Notes: generated from the sequence alone by a model not told the origin. Counted from the stretch's first letter, positions 1-9,050 are shown. The stretch is 64,000 bases of DNA from Oxyruncus cristatus (GCA_013399855.1 VXAY01002115.1:2358486-2422485); one strand, 5' to 3'. Translations and numbers: made by a program.

Positions 1-792
1 GCTGGTTTTAGCTGCTCTCTGAGATGTTACTGTCTTAGGTCTAAAGTAATTGCGCTGTTGTATAGTGCTACATTTTATCCAACCTGATCACAGGCCTATT
101 TAGGTTGATTACAGTACCAGGATATTTTCAGATGTAAAAAACTCAAACAAAACATCTTTCTGGTTATTTAAAGAACATTCAATTTTCAAGTGTTATTTTT
201 TATCTGCTGCATCACAAGGACTTTTTTTTTCTTTTCTTAAGACATTTCTAGATCTGCAGACACAAATTTTCCTCTAAGGCTACATAATATCAGACAGCTT
301 TGTCATGAATGGTTTGATAGGTATAGAAAATTCGATGAGAAAGGGAAACCCAGAAAATCTCCCAATGCGATTCCTACTTTTCAAGACTGAGAAAACTTAT
401 CATTGTAGAGAATATCATCATTTTGAGTTGGCAGATCTGCCAATGATAAGGAGATGTGTCCTAAAATCAATTTTTGAAGCCAAACATGTAAGACTAATCA
501 CTTTATTTCCATGGTTAACAGGTGCTGATACCAGAGGGAAAATACTAAATGGCGTATGACACCCTCGAGAAGCATGTCAGATATTTATCTGCCTAAAAGC
601 CATGACAGTTGCATAGAGAAAAGGTTGTGAATGTAAATGGAGAAGAAAGAGTCTAGGGATGGAGGGTAAAATCTTGCTGCTGCTGAAATCTATGGCAATT
701 TGAGGTCAGCGGGACAAGGATATCCCTGAGCTCACCCTTAGCCTGGCCCTGTTACAGAGCTCAAGCTGCCCCATCTTAAAGGTCAGGTTGTA
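1..792. other. Upstream intergenic DNA, no gene seen
   Basis: This is non-coding flank far upstream of CDH13. I see no splice-flanked open frame and no recognisable transposon. The only structured item is a 16-bp perfect palindrome at 428-443 (TTGGCAGATCTGCCAA), described separately. A CR1 fragment begins at the right edge. Confidence 0.6.
428..443. promoter_or_regulatory. 16-bp palindrome with paired NFI half-sites
   Basis: TTGGCAGATCTGCCAA is a perfect palindrome. It places TTGGC and GCCAA half-sites 6 nt apart, whereas the usual nuclear factor I site has a 5-nt gap. A sister palindrome differing by one base lies at 3574-3589. The regulatory meaning is inferred; only the symmetry is seen. 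Confidence 0.3.
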
Positions 793-890
793 AATCATAG
801 AATCACAGAATGGTTTGGGTTAGAAGGGATTATCTTGTTCCAACCCCCTGCCACATGCAGGGACACCTTCCATCAGAGCAGGTTGCTCAG
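793..890 (-). mobile_element. CR1 LINE 3' fragment
   Basis: The + strand reads AATCATAGAATCACAGAATGG followed by TTTGGGTTAGAAGGGAT and CCAACCCCCTGCCACATGCAGGGACACC. This is the reverse complement of the avian CR1 3' end, with its terminal ATTCTRTG-type repeats at the left. Only about 100 bp of the 3' end remain, so the copy is 5'-truncated, as most CR1 copies are. It is not coding; an open frame overlapping it is an artefact. Confidence 0.92.
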
Positions 891-2321
891 ATGTGACTTT
901 TCATTTTATGAAGGAGGTTTTGCTCAGGTCCCTTTTCCTACAACTGTGTCTTCCTGCTGGAGCAGCCCCCTTGTATCTGAGCCGGTTTTGAACCCAAGAT
1001 GGTTCAATTGCTGCCTTGCCCAGGGCAAAACCAATTGCAATTCTGATGGAGGGGCTTTGAAACCATATTTTTATGATAATGGCATGTGAAATACAGAGCT
1101 GCACTGACCAGGGCAGACACAGTAGCTGAAAATAATACGAAGGAAAGCAGTGCCCCACTCTCTTAACACATCCAGTGCATACAGCTATGCCCAAAATCAG
1201 GGTTTAACAGCTCTGGGCCAATGTGTCAGCTCAAGTCCTGTGCTGAGACATATTCAAAGACTGACACATTCTCCCTCTGTCTCTCTCAACTATTTTATTC
1301 CCCCTAAAATATACTTATGTATCTGCTGTTCCTCTTTGAAAAGATGAAAGATTAAGCTGGCTTGGGGCTGGGTAAGAATGGTGAGATGTTCTACCCATAA
1401 GTAAGCTGTATATTCATGGTAGAATGTATTAAATGACCCTTATACCATAAGAAGGGATTTTTTTAAAAAAAATCCATAACTGTGAGATTTAAGAGCATAT
1501 CTCTCACATTTGAATTTCCTAGCTGATATTTGGTTGGGCTTTAGAAACTGTCACACAAAAAAGCCATTAAAATTCTGTGGTTAATTTATTCCTGCAGTAT
1601 TAACTTTCCCATTACTCATGATGAATATCTTGAGTTTGGATATGTCTTAGAAGAATCTCTGACAGTGATAACTTGCTTTTTCTCCCATTTCCTGTGGAAA
1701 TGTGGGTTTTTTTATATATATATATAAAAGAGTAACTTTTCAAATAAACTTGCACAGTGAATTTTAAAGAATGACTTCGAGTTAGTATCATTGCTACCAA
1801 AATAGGGAATGATAAGCTCCTTTGTGCATTTGTTTGGTTAATTATTCTGATTCGTATTTCTGGGCAGAATTCAACACAACCGAGCCTCGGAAAATACAGA
1901 TCCCATTGCCAAAACAAATTTTCTCACTCCTATATCCATTCATTTCCTAGACAATAGGTGAGGTCAGAAGGGAAACAAGGAGTCATGCCCATAATACAGG
2001 CAAACCACTAATGAGCTGAGAGTCATATTCTCCTCCAACGAAGCTGTAATTGCTTCCAGAACACCTGTATTTAGGCCAGATACAATCATGTGCAGGGGGG
2101 AGGGCAAAGGAGTCATGGTGCTAAAACAAGGAGGGAGAGGCACATGTGGGGAATGGAAACAGATAGTCCAGCCAATGACGAGTTGTTAAATTAAATTGCG
2201 CTTCAGCTTTGGGTTTGCACAATAAGAGAGGAAGCTCCCAGGTCCCCTAGGAAGACCAACAGGCTCTTTCAATGGACGGAAGGGCCAGGGCCTGAGGCGT
2301 TTAGCAACCAGGCCAATTTTT
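891..2321. other. Upstream intergenic DNA
   Basis: No gene is seen. It holds a short near-palindrome of T7/A8 flanked by GGA and TCC (about 1455-1475) and an AT dinucleotide run at 1713-1727. The rest is unremarkable mixed-composition sequence. Confidence 0.6.
1707..1727. repeat. T-run followed by (TA)n microsatellite
   Basis: Seven T residues lead into about seven TA dinucleotides. It is a short simple repeat that could vary in length between individuals. Confidence 0.85.
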
Positions 2322-2406
2322 AGCTCTGTGTTTGACCACCTTTATGATGTTAATCAGGTCCCTTTGCATCCTGAGCCTCAGGTTTCCTGCTTCTGTAACA
2401 TTGCAG
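2322..2406 (+). mobile_element. Possible ancient MIR-type SINE remnant
   Basis: The stretch reads AGCTCTGTG, later TTAATCAGGTCCCTTTG, then CCTGAGCCTCAGGTTTCC and TTCTGTAACATTG. These steps resemble the MIR family order GCTGTGTGACCTTGG, AAGTCACTTAACC, TGAGCCTCAGTTTCC and CATCTGTAAAATGGG. The match is diverged, as expected for an old amniote repeat. It was judged by eye. Confidence 0.4.
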
Positions 2407-3955
2407 GAAGGTTTTGCTGTATTCCTCTGCTTCAGGGAGGACAAATATGCCAGTGGGTGTGAGACACCTTTTTATTGGAGGTATTAGTGCAAAGTGGATA
2501 AGTGGAGGGCCAGAATTCAACTACCTGCCCATGGGGATGGGTGTGGGATTGCAATTACTGAATTACTGGGAGTTTTGTAGTAGGGGCAAGCTCACAGGAC
2601 AAGCTCAATTGCTGTGATTCAGCTGAAAGGCACAAGTTTGTAACAGATACAGGAATATACCTGCGCTATTCCCAAAAACAGTTAGATGCTGCTGGTCAGC
2701 TGAGAAGCAGGAGCTCCTTCCACAAAGGGGGCCAGTGGGAGAAAGTGAAGAAAAACAAACTCATTTCTACGAAGCACTTGCTGTGGAACATTCAACCCAC
2801 TCCATACCCAAGGCTCATCTCATTCCTTCCCCAGCTTAATGCAGAGGAAGATAGAATTAAGAAACAGTTTGCTTCTGGTCCAAGTAAGGTTTAGAAAAGT
2901 AACTGTACAGCACTGCAAATTGTTACTGTAGAATGCTTTAGAGTAGCTCAGTTTTAGAAGTTGAATATACATTTTGTTTAGCTTAAAGGGCTCAGGGGTG
3001 CAAAACCATGCAAAAATAGGGTTTGTTCCTTTAAGAACTGAAAAAAAAATGGGTCTTGTGGTCATTATAACAAGAATTTTAATGATTATTATTTTTGTCA
3101 TTAGTTAGAGGGGAAAGGGTGTGATGCCCTCTTAAGGATTTTTCTAAAGTGTAAGATTCCTTTTTGACTCATCACCTGTGTTTTAGTCCTCTTCTGGCAA
3201 CGAAACACACCCAGTTTCTTTTCACTGAAGTACCGGTTAGTCCTAGTTGCCTGTTAGCAAGTATGAAAACAAAACCCTTTTACCATCCTAGAGTTTGGGC
3301 TGGAATGTAGGGGAACAGCAGACAAAGCATTCATCAGTCCCACAGGTTTCAGAGAAAGCTGAACTAATGCCAAACTGTCTGTTGCCAGTAAGTCCTTCGT
3401 GTAAGAAATACCGGTAGGAGTTTGAGGTTATTATGGAGGCCCTGGGTTGGGTACCTAATGAAAAGCTGTGGGCTCAATGTCAAATTGCAACCCCCTTTTT
3501 TTGGTGTTTTTGTGAATCTTTCTTGAAGAAACTTCAGCTGTACTAACACTGAGAATCCCTACCCAAACCTACTTTGGCAGAACTGCCAAGCAGAAAAACC
3601 AGAGTGCCTGGAAACACACTTAACTCTTCACTAAATCAGCTCTATTGCAGTCTTCTGAATATCTGTCCTCCAGAATAAAACATTCTTGCAGCCAGTTGCT
3701 TCAGTTATTCCTGCTGGAGAACCTCAGGCAGGGAGAAGGGATTTCAGTCCTGCTGTGAATTCCAGCTCTAACCAGGTACATTTACTACAGCTTCTTGTCC
3801 TTGGAAAGTGGTCGTGGCTCTGCAGGTACAGCAAGAGGGTGATGTGCCAGACCTGATGGGCACACCAGGTCAGGATATATTTTTTCTGTTCTCTGGCCTT
3901 TCTTGGAGAGAACCCAGGAGGATTTCAGAAAGCCCTAACCAGCATGGATTTTGCT
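2407..3955. other. Upstream intergenic DNA
   Basis: No gene is seen. It contains the second TTGGC palindrome (3574-3589). A CCCACAG acceptor-like site near 3343 is followed by a short open frame up to a GTAAGT at about 3390, which is too short to count as an exon without transcript support. Confidence 0.55.
3574..3589. promoter_or_regulatory. 16-bp inverted repeat with paired NFI half-sites
   Basis: TTGGCAGAACTGCCAA has 7-bp perfect arms around a central AA. It matches the 428-443 palindrome at 15 of 16 positions and has the same 6-nt gap between TTGGC and GCCAA. Confidence 0.3.
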
Positions 3956-4069
3956 AATCACAGAATATTCTGAGTTGGAAGGGACCCACAAGGATCATTG
4001 AGTCCAAGTGAATGGCCTGTGCAGGAACTGAACCCACAACCTTGGTGTTATTAGCACCATGTTCTAACA
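3956..4069 (-). mobile_element. tRNA-Ile-derived SINE with CR1-like tail (TguSINE1-type), 5'-truncated
   Basis: Read on the minus strand, the right part (about 4012-4069) is the 3' two-thirds of a tRNA-Ile gene: TTAGAACATGGTGCTAATAAC with the AAT anticodon kept, then CCAAGGTTGTGGGTTC (box B region), then CCTGCACAGGCC. The left part (3956-4010) is a CR1-X-like tail with GATCCTTGTGGGTCCC and TTCCAACTCAGAATATTCTG. This head-tail order is that of the passerine SINE mobilised by CR1. The 5' quarter with box A is missing, so it cannot be a working polymerase III gene or a tRNA. It is the strongest clue that the host is a passerine. Confidence 0.82.
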
Positions 4070-4083
4070 GCAAGGATGATGTC

Positions 4084-4210
4084 AAATCACAGAATCATTA
4101 AAGTTGGGAGAGACCTTCAAGATCCTCTAACCCAGTCGTAAACCCAGCACCACCATGATCACCCTTAAAGCAGTAAGTCAAGTGCAACATCCAGACACCG
4201 CTTGAACAGA
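4084..4210 (-). mobile_element. CR1 LINE 3' fragment
   Basis: The + strand reads AAATCACAGAATCATTAAAG, TTGGGAGAGACCTTCAAGATC, then ACCCAGCACCACCATGATC and ACATCCAGACACCGCTTGAAC. This is the reverse complement of a CR1 3' end of a different subfamily from the fragment at 793. It lies 14 bp from the SINE and has the same orientation. Confidence 0.85.
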
Positions 4211-5269
4211 AACATACTGCACCTAAACTTACTCTTCACATTATTATGCTTGACTGACTTTCTGTTTCACTGCATACTTGGCCCATCTGCCCTCAAAGAA
4301 ATTCAGCTGTACCTGTTCTTTAGGGACAGATGCTGATCTGACGAGGATTGAGTTGTTTTAGACTGCATTATTCTCGCACATCGGGGTGTGCTCTTTTTAT
4401 GCCTTCTGTCTTAGAGATGCTCCACTCAAGCTTACATGACCCCAGTTCCTGCCTAGGGCTAAACCTTTTTCCAGGCTTAAAGAGACTGTGGAAGCAGCCA
4501 GGACTGCATAGATTGCCAGTACTATGGCAGGGGAAATTAGTCCCCCTCTCTCGCATCCAGGTTTCTTACGTGACTCACTTTAATGGGAAATTAAACTTCC
4601 CTTGTTCTGATTCATAGCAGGTCATACTCAGCTTTTACAAAATAGTCAGGGCAAATCTTCTGAAGGTCAAAAGGCATTTCTGGCAGCATACAGTCACTCC
4701 TTCATCTGCTAATAGGTCTATCTGTGACAACACCTTATGTGTTGTAGGCCACTGATACTGTTCACATAAGCCTCAGCTCAGCATTGGCCTCTGTGGCCAG
4801 AGGATATCACGGAGAGGGACTGAGCTGAGGTGTCAAGTTGTTCCAGATTTTATAAGTGAAAATGGTGGCATCTTGCATCTAAAGACTGCAGAGCATGTTA
4901 CACCCATCAGTTAACATGGGATTGGATCCAGAAAAGGTCTTGGCAGGAGCTTTCTTTGCTCACAAAGCAAGACCCTCTCAGTCACTGCCTAAACTTACCA
5001 CACACTTTACATCAGCAAGGAAGAGAAGCACAGCTTGCCTGAAAGGGGTAGGTCTGGACCCCCTACTCTAACCCTACCCTAAATCTGAGACTGTTATTTC
5101 TGTTGTTGTTGGTCCATGGCCCCACAACTTCACATTTCATTTGTTCAGCAAAATTGCTTCAAAAGGGGGATTAGAGAGAGACCAACCTCCATCACCTGCT
5201 TCCTGTCCGGCTCCTCAGTGAGGTTTTGCAAGGTTTGAAACTCTTCCAGTCACCTAAGGCTGAGACAGA
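4211..5269. other. Upstream intergenic DNA
   Basis: No gene or repeat is recognised. Composition is mixed. The final 70 bases grade into the TAAT-rich stretch that follows. Confidence 0.55.
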
Positions 5270-5279
5270 CTGAGCAACC

Positions 5280-5336
5280 AACTATTAACTTCTAATTAAT
5301 AACCTAACAGCTCTTCATTAATAAGCTAATTAGCAG
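5280..5336. promoter_or_regulatory. Cluster of homeodomain-type TAAT/ATTA motifs
   Basis: Within about 55 bases there are TCTAATTAATAACC, TTCATTAATAAGC and the palindrome CTAATTAG, all core homeodomain binding words. The cluster sits directly in front of the GC-rich block that begins near 5340. This is a candidate regulatory element from motif density only. Confidence 0.35.
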
Positions 5337-5339
5337 AGA

Positions 5340-5807
5340 AGACTCTGCTGCTGACTGCAGAAGACACAGCTGGGCTGGGAGCCCACCTGCAGGGGGCCAA
5401 ACCCTTCTCCAGGGCCCCAGGGGCTAATTGTAGCAGCCGCCCACCTGTCGCCAGTTAACCCCAGTAACCCGCAGAGCACCCAAGGCTGTGGTGAGCTGGG
5501 ACTCACCTCAGGTCAGCAAAGCCAAACAGGCCATTTCCGAGCATGGCCAGAGCCTGTGGGTGAGCACTGCCGTGGGTGCAGCTGCCCTCAGGCCAGTGCG
5601 CCATGTTGTGCCGGGGCTCGGCAGCAGCAAGGGGAGGGTTAAACCCTGGGAACTGCTAATTACTCCTCCCAGATTGGTTGATCACCCCTCCTGGGATCAT
5701 AAATTACCCCTCTTGGGGGTCAAATAAGAGCAGTTATGAGTAGAGACCATGGTGGGAGACTCAGGCTGCAGCAGGAAACACAGGCTTTCTGGAACTGGAG
5801 AGAAAAG
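5340..5807 (+). promoter_or_regulatory. GC-rich block with promoter- or LTR-like features and a splice donor
   Basis: This block stands out from its AT-leaning surroundings. In order it shows an E-box (CACCTG), an inverted CCAAT (ATTGG, about 5674-5678), a degenerate three-unit repeat (5657-5728), a weak TATA-like AAATAAG (5722-5728), an ATG at 5749 and AAAAG|GTTAGT, a possible splice donor at 5807/5808. From the ATG the frame is open to the donor. It lies about 2.3 kb upstream of CDH13 exon 1 on the same strand. It could be an alternative first exon, a solo retroviral LTR, or chance. I could not find paired TG...CA ends with a target duplication. Confidence 0.3.
5657..5728. repeat. Degenerate ~24-bp tandem repeat, three units
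   Basis: Three successive units share the pattern ATYACYCCTCYTGGG followed by an AT-rich segment: TTACTCCTCCCAG, then ATCACCCCTCCTGGG, then ATTACCCCTCTTGGG. Units two and three are the most alike. The period is about 24 bp. Confidence 0.55.
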
Positions 5808-5810
5808 GTT

Positions 5811-7898
5811 AGTGAATCAGGTTTTTTACTTTTTTTCTTTTTTTAATCATTGTTAGAGAGTCACTGCTGTTTCTGGAGGCAAAGGGCTGTGGTACATAGC
5901 TTCTTTTGGCTGGGAGGGCCCCTCACTGAGGCAGGTGCTGCCCTGTGCCTGGTTGTGCTGCCTGGCTCCTCAGCGGTGAGGAGGGATGCCACGGTGACAG
6001 GGATGGCTGCGTTCCTTGTGCCTGTGGGAGCATTGGGGACACCCCAAACTCCTTGTTTCCCTTTCTGCCCCTGAGGTGGGGTGGCCCCAATGGCCAGGCT
6101 GTGTCTTGTACAGAAATTATTTGCTCTTGTTGGCTCAAATCTCATGTTGCTGCATAAATTACCTTGGAGTGAATCATCTACCCCATGACTTGGCTTTTAT
6201 TTTTTAAAATGAGTCCCTTTCCTGTGGAACAGGATGCAGATATGCCTTTGTTTCTTTCAGCCACCACCTATTTCTGGTTGGTCTGGTAACTCACTCAGCT
6301 GTTTGGCCCCTGTTTTTGGGGTTAAGAGAGTGTCCAAATCCCAGTGCCCCCATACAAAGGCTGTGCACGCTGTGGTACAGCTGGTGCTGTTTTCTGTGGG
6401 ATATAGCCTGTAATCCCCCCACAGCCTGGTTTATAAACTTCCTAGGTGATCCTCTTGAGTCTGGGACTTACACTTGGTGGGAAGCTGGCTCCCTGAAGCA
6501 GCAATGGGAGGTGGTCACTCACTTATTTTTAATTGTAAAGAGCTCTAAAATTTTTTTCTTTTTTTTTTTTTTTACCCTGCTAAGCTGGCTTTCTGCCTTA
6601 AAAAGGGATGAAAAAGAAAGCAACCTACCTGCTTTATGGTTTTTTGTCTAAGAGTTGAACCTTTTGTGGTTATATGGAACGTTATTGTTGCTACTGGTAG
6701 TTCCTGCTGGGTTTTGTTCGGATTCTAATCCATCTTGAGAATTTATAGTCATGTGTAATGGAGGCACTGGAAGGGAGTTACTGCTGCATGTGAGGGCTTA
6801 AACTTGGAGTGACAGTGTTTTCCCTCAGTTTTGGTCCAGTGGGTAGCTAAGGGAGGGTGTGAGCTGTGAGCAGTAGACTAGCAGTGGTGTATCAAACAAT
6901 GTTATTCACAGCTGGAAGCTCCTGCTGATGCTGAGGAACTCAAAGTGGTTGGCAGCTCCTTTGAATGCTTCTCCCTTAGTATCTCCCTACGTGCCTTTCT
7001 CTTCCCCAGCTTTCTTCTCATCTCCACCAGCACAGCAGCCACCTGTGGTGGGGCAGAGCAGAAAGTGATGGCAGCTGGTTCTGCTGGATGAGCAAGCAAG
7101 GGAAAAACACCAGTCATGAGAGCTGAGGAGACTTCTGATCCTTCTAAAAATGGGGGAAGGGTACTGCCAAGTAACTCTGGTGACTGCCAGAAGACAACTC
7201 AAAAAAAGACTGGAGTGTTGTGATTATGGGGAGTGGCAAGAGAGGTGGAGTTGGAAGTGCAGGCAGGGGAATCCATTCCTAATCTTTGGTCTATCTGCCT
7301 GTTTTGCTTGCTGGGTTGCAACACAACCAATCCAGAGAAAGCAGGTCCTTGAGCCCTCAGGTCCCCTGTTTCAAACAGGAGAAGTTTTTGAAATTGAAGG
7401 GCATGCACCCTCGAAACTTTGTCCCAGATTCAAGTTCATTGAATGAAAAGCCAGTTCTGCCATTACCTGGGCAGTTAATAAAATCTACTGCCTTATGATG
7501 GATTTTTTTTCTGTGGGCTAGAATGGATCTGTCTTCATTATGATTTGTGAGATTGAGGGGAAAACACAAAATATAATCTGTGTTTCTACTGCACTGAAAA
7601 ATTTCACTGTGTTCTCTTTCTAAGGCTTGGAAGTAGCCAAAACTGCAGTGGTCATTTTTTTGATTTATTGAAAACAAAGCATACCTTATTAACATTTTAA
7701 TAAAGAGAATCTCTTTGCAGTGGTACTCAGAGTTGCTCTTATTTCTCTCTGTGCAATTCCATTTTCTGAAGGGGAAAATACCACCAAGATCTGTAAGGCA
7801 TGATGTGTTAGACTGAAAATAAACACGCAAATACACCAAAGCAAAATGCTTTCTAAAGGTGCTGTGTTTGTGAGAGGTGCTTGCCCAATATGTGTGAT
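5811..7898. other. CDH13 upstream flank
   Basis: No protein exon is recognised. It contains a 23-nt T-rich run (6551-6573) and most of a 199-codon open frame on the minus strand (7357-7956), listed as a finding. The sequence changes gradually into the CDH13 promoter region. Confidence 0.55.
6551..6573. repeat. Poly-T run
   Basis: It is 22 T residues interrupted by a single C. The + strand T-run may mark the tail of an old minus-strand retroposon, but no body is recognised beside it. Confidence 0.85.
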
Positions 7899-8060
7899 GC
7901 AAAATGGGGATGCTTTGTGAAGAAATCATCCTTGTAAAGCCATTGGTTCTGGTCATCAGACTCTATCCAATGCTTTAGTGATGATGCTGCTGATCTATTT
8001 GGGAAGTTGGCTGGCTCTCAAGGCAGAGTCTCTTCTCAAAGGCTGTTTCACAGTGAAAAT
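7899..8060 (+). promoter_or_regulatory. CDH13: CDH13 proximal promoter and start of 5' leader
   Basis: This is the region immediately upstream of the T-cadherin first exon. An inverted CCAAT (ATTGG, 7942-7946) and a direct CCAAT (7967-7971) lie 20 bp apart. I see no TATA box at a useful distance and almost no CpG dinucleotides, so there is no CpG island here, although the mammalian CDH13 promoter is a well-known CpG island. The transcription start cannot be fixed from sequence. Promoter placement is inferred from exon 1. Confidence 0.5.
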
Positions 8061-8111
8061 ATGCTCAGTGCAGCCGAGTGCATGAATGAAAAAGCCTCTG
8101 GTACCTTCTAG
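8061..8111 (+). promoter_or_regulatory. CDH13: Upstream ORF in the CDH13 5' leader
   Basis: An ATG with A at -3 opens a 16-codon frame reading MLSAAECMNEKASGTF and stops at TAG (8109-8111). A second in-frame ATG is at 8082. The stop lies 9 nt before the CDH13 ATG, and the upstream frame is the same as the main frame (starts 60 nt apart). Such an ORF would be expected to lower translation of CDH13, or to give an N-terminally extended product if the stop were read through. As I recall it, the human leader around TGCATGAATGAAAA is very similar and also has a 16-codon frame ending in TTCTAG. That recollection needs checking. It assumes transcription starts upstream of 8061. Confidence 0.6.
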
Positions 8112-8120
8112 TCTGGCAAA

Positions 8121-8165
8121 ATGCAGCACAAAACTCAACTTACTCTGTCTTTTCTGCTGTCCCAG
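8121..8165 (+). CDS. CDH13: CDH13 (T-cadherin) exon 1, coding part, signal peptide start
   Basis: The frame encodes MQHKTQLTLSFLLSQ, which I recognise as the N-terminus of avian T-cadherin (cadherin-13), and ends in phase 0 at CCCAG|GTAAGA, a strong splice donor. The human protein also ends exon 1 after LLSQ. These 15 residues are the first two-thirds of the signal peptide; its remainder and the cadherin repeats lie in later exons. The ATG has A at -3 (GGCAAAATGC), and the leader just before it (TGCATGAATGAAAA, CTTCTAGTCTGGCAAAATG) resembles the known mammalian leader. T-cadherin is a GPI-anchored cadherin lacking transmembrane and cytoplasmic regions. It mediates weak homophilic adhesion, guides axons and vessels, and binds adiponectin and LDL. 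The rest of the gene is outside the window. Confidence 0.93.
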
Positions 8166-9050
8166 GTAAGAAATGGGTGTTTTTTCCTTGCTTTCTTTCG
8201 TCTTTCTGCTTTTGTGCATTTGGATTTGAAAGTATTTGTAATTCAGGTCTGATTTCTGAGTAATTATACATTGCTTGAATTACTGTTTAAAGATGCAGGA
8301 TCTCTGCTCTAAGCCAGTTGCTAGGAATGTAGAATCTCGTAGTTCCTTGATTTACAATTACAACCAATTTGCTGTGTGATATACAGCATTTTTCTGTTTC
8401 CCTTCAGGAAAGGTGGTGGGGGGAATCTTTCAAGTGTCTCGGTTGCAGCTGCAGCAGCAATATTTTCTGTCATATCAAATGCTGCAACTTTGATTTGCCT
8501 CTTTCCTCCGTGGCTTTTGCCGGGTAGAAGGCTGTTACAGGCAGCTCACGTTATTTATTGCCTTTTTTTTATAAAAAAAGAGGAGGGGGGAATATGGAGG
8601 AAAAATAAAATCAGACCTTGCAAGAGGTTCCCTTCCCCGTACTCTCCTGATAGATGTGTAATACTCTGTTAGTGACTTGCTATGTAGCCTCTCTCTTATT
8701 AAATGTAATAGATCCCCCTCTGCCAGAAAGCAGAGGAAAAAACAGCCAGCCTTAAAAACACGGAGCTGCTAAAGCCCCGCTGCTGCTGCCTGTCAAAGCA
8801 CAGGCACTCGCTGGGCTTTGACTTCTCAACACCTCCTGGCTGCTCTTTTCCTCTTGCCGCTGTTACAGGGATCACTTTTTTTGGAAGCTCAGAGGAGGTT
8901 TGGAAATCCTTTGTTGCCCAGCTGAAGTGCATCCTTCCTTCTTTTGTCTCAGGAGCTCTGTAAACTCTTGCTTTTAGTGACAGTGGTGTTGATATCCTGA
9001 GCAGGGATAAAAGTTAATTCCTTTTTGACTTGCGATCGGGTGGCTTTGTT
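8166..9050 (+). other. CDH13: CDH13 intron 1, start; candidate conserved regulatory stretch
   Basis: The intron opens with GTAAGA. From about 8380 to 9050 the sequence looks less neutral than the surrounding intron. It has an inverted pair GTTGCAGC (8442-8449) and GCTGCAAC (8481-8488) enclosing a CAGCAGCAATATT stretch, a T8-ATA-A7 snapback at 8563-8580, and a mixed segment with TGATAGATGTGTAATACTCTG (8649-8669). Its position just inside intron 1 suits an enhancer. This is judged by eye without alignment. Confidence 0.35.

Noticed and set aside
835..1089. Open frame starting in the CR1 fragment
   Set aside because: Its beginning is reverse-strand CR1 3' sequence, and it starts at TTG.
4012..4069. 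tRNA-Ile gene on the minus strand
   Set aside because: It lacks the 5' quarter and box A, has several stem changes, and is fused to a CR1-like tail. It is a SINE head and not a tRNA gene.
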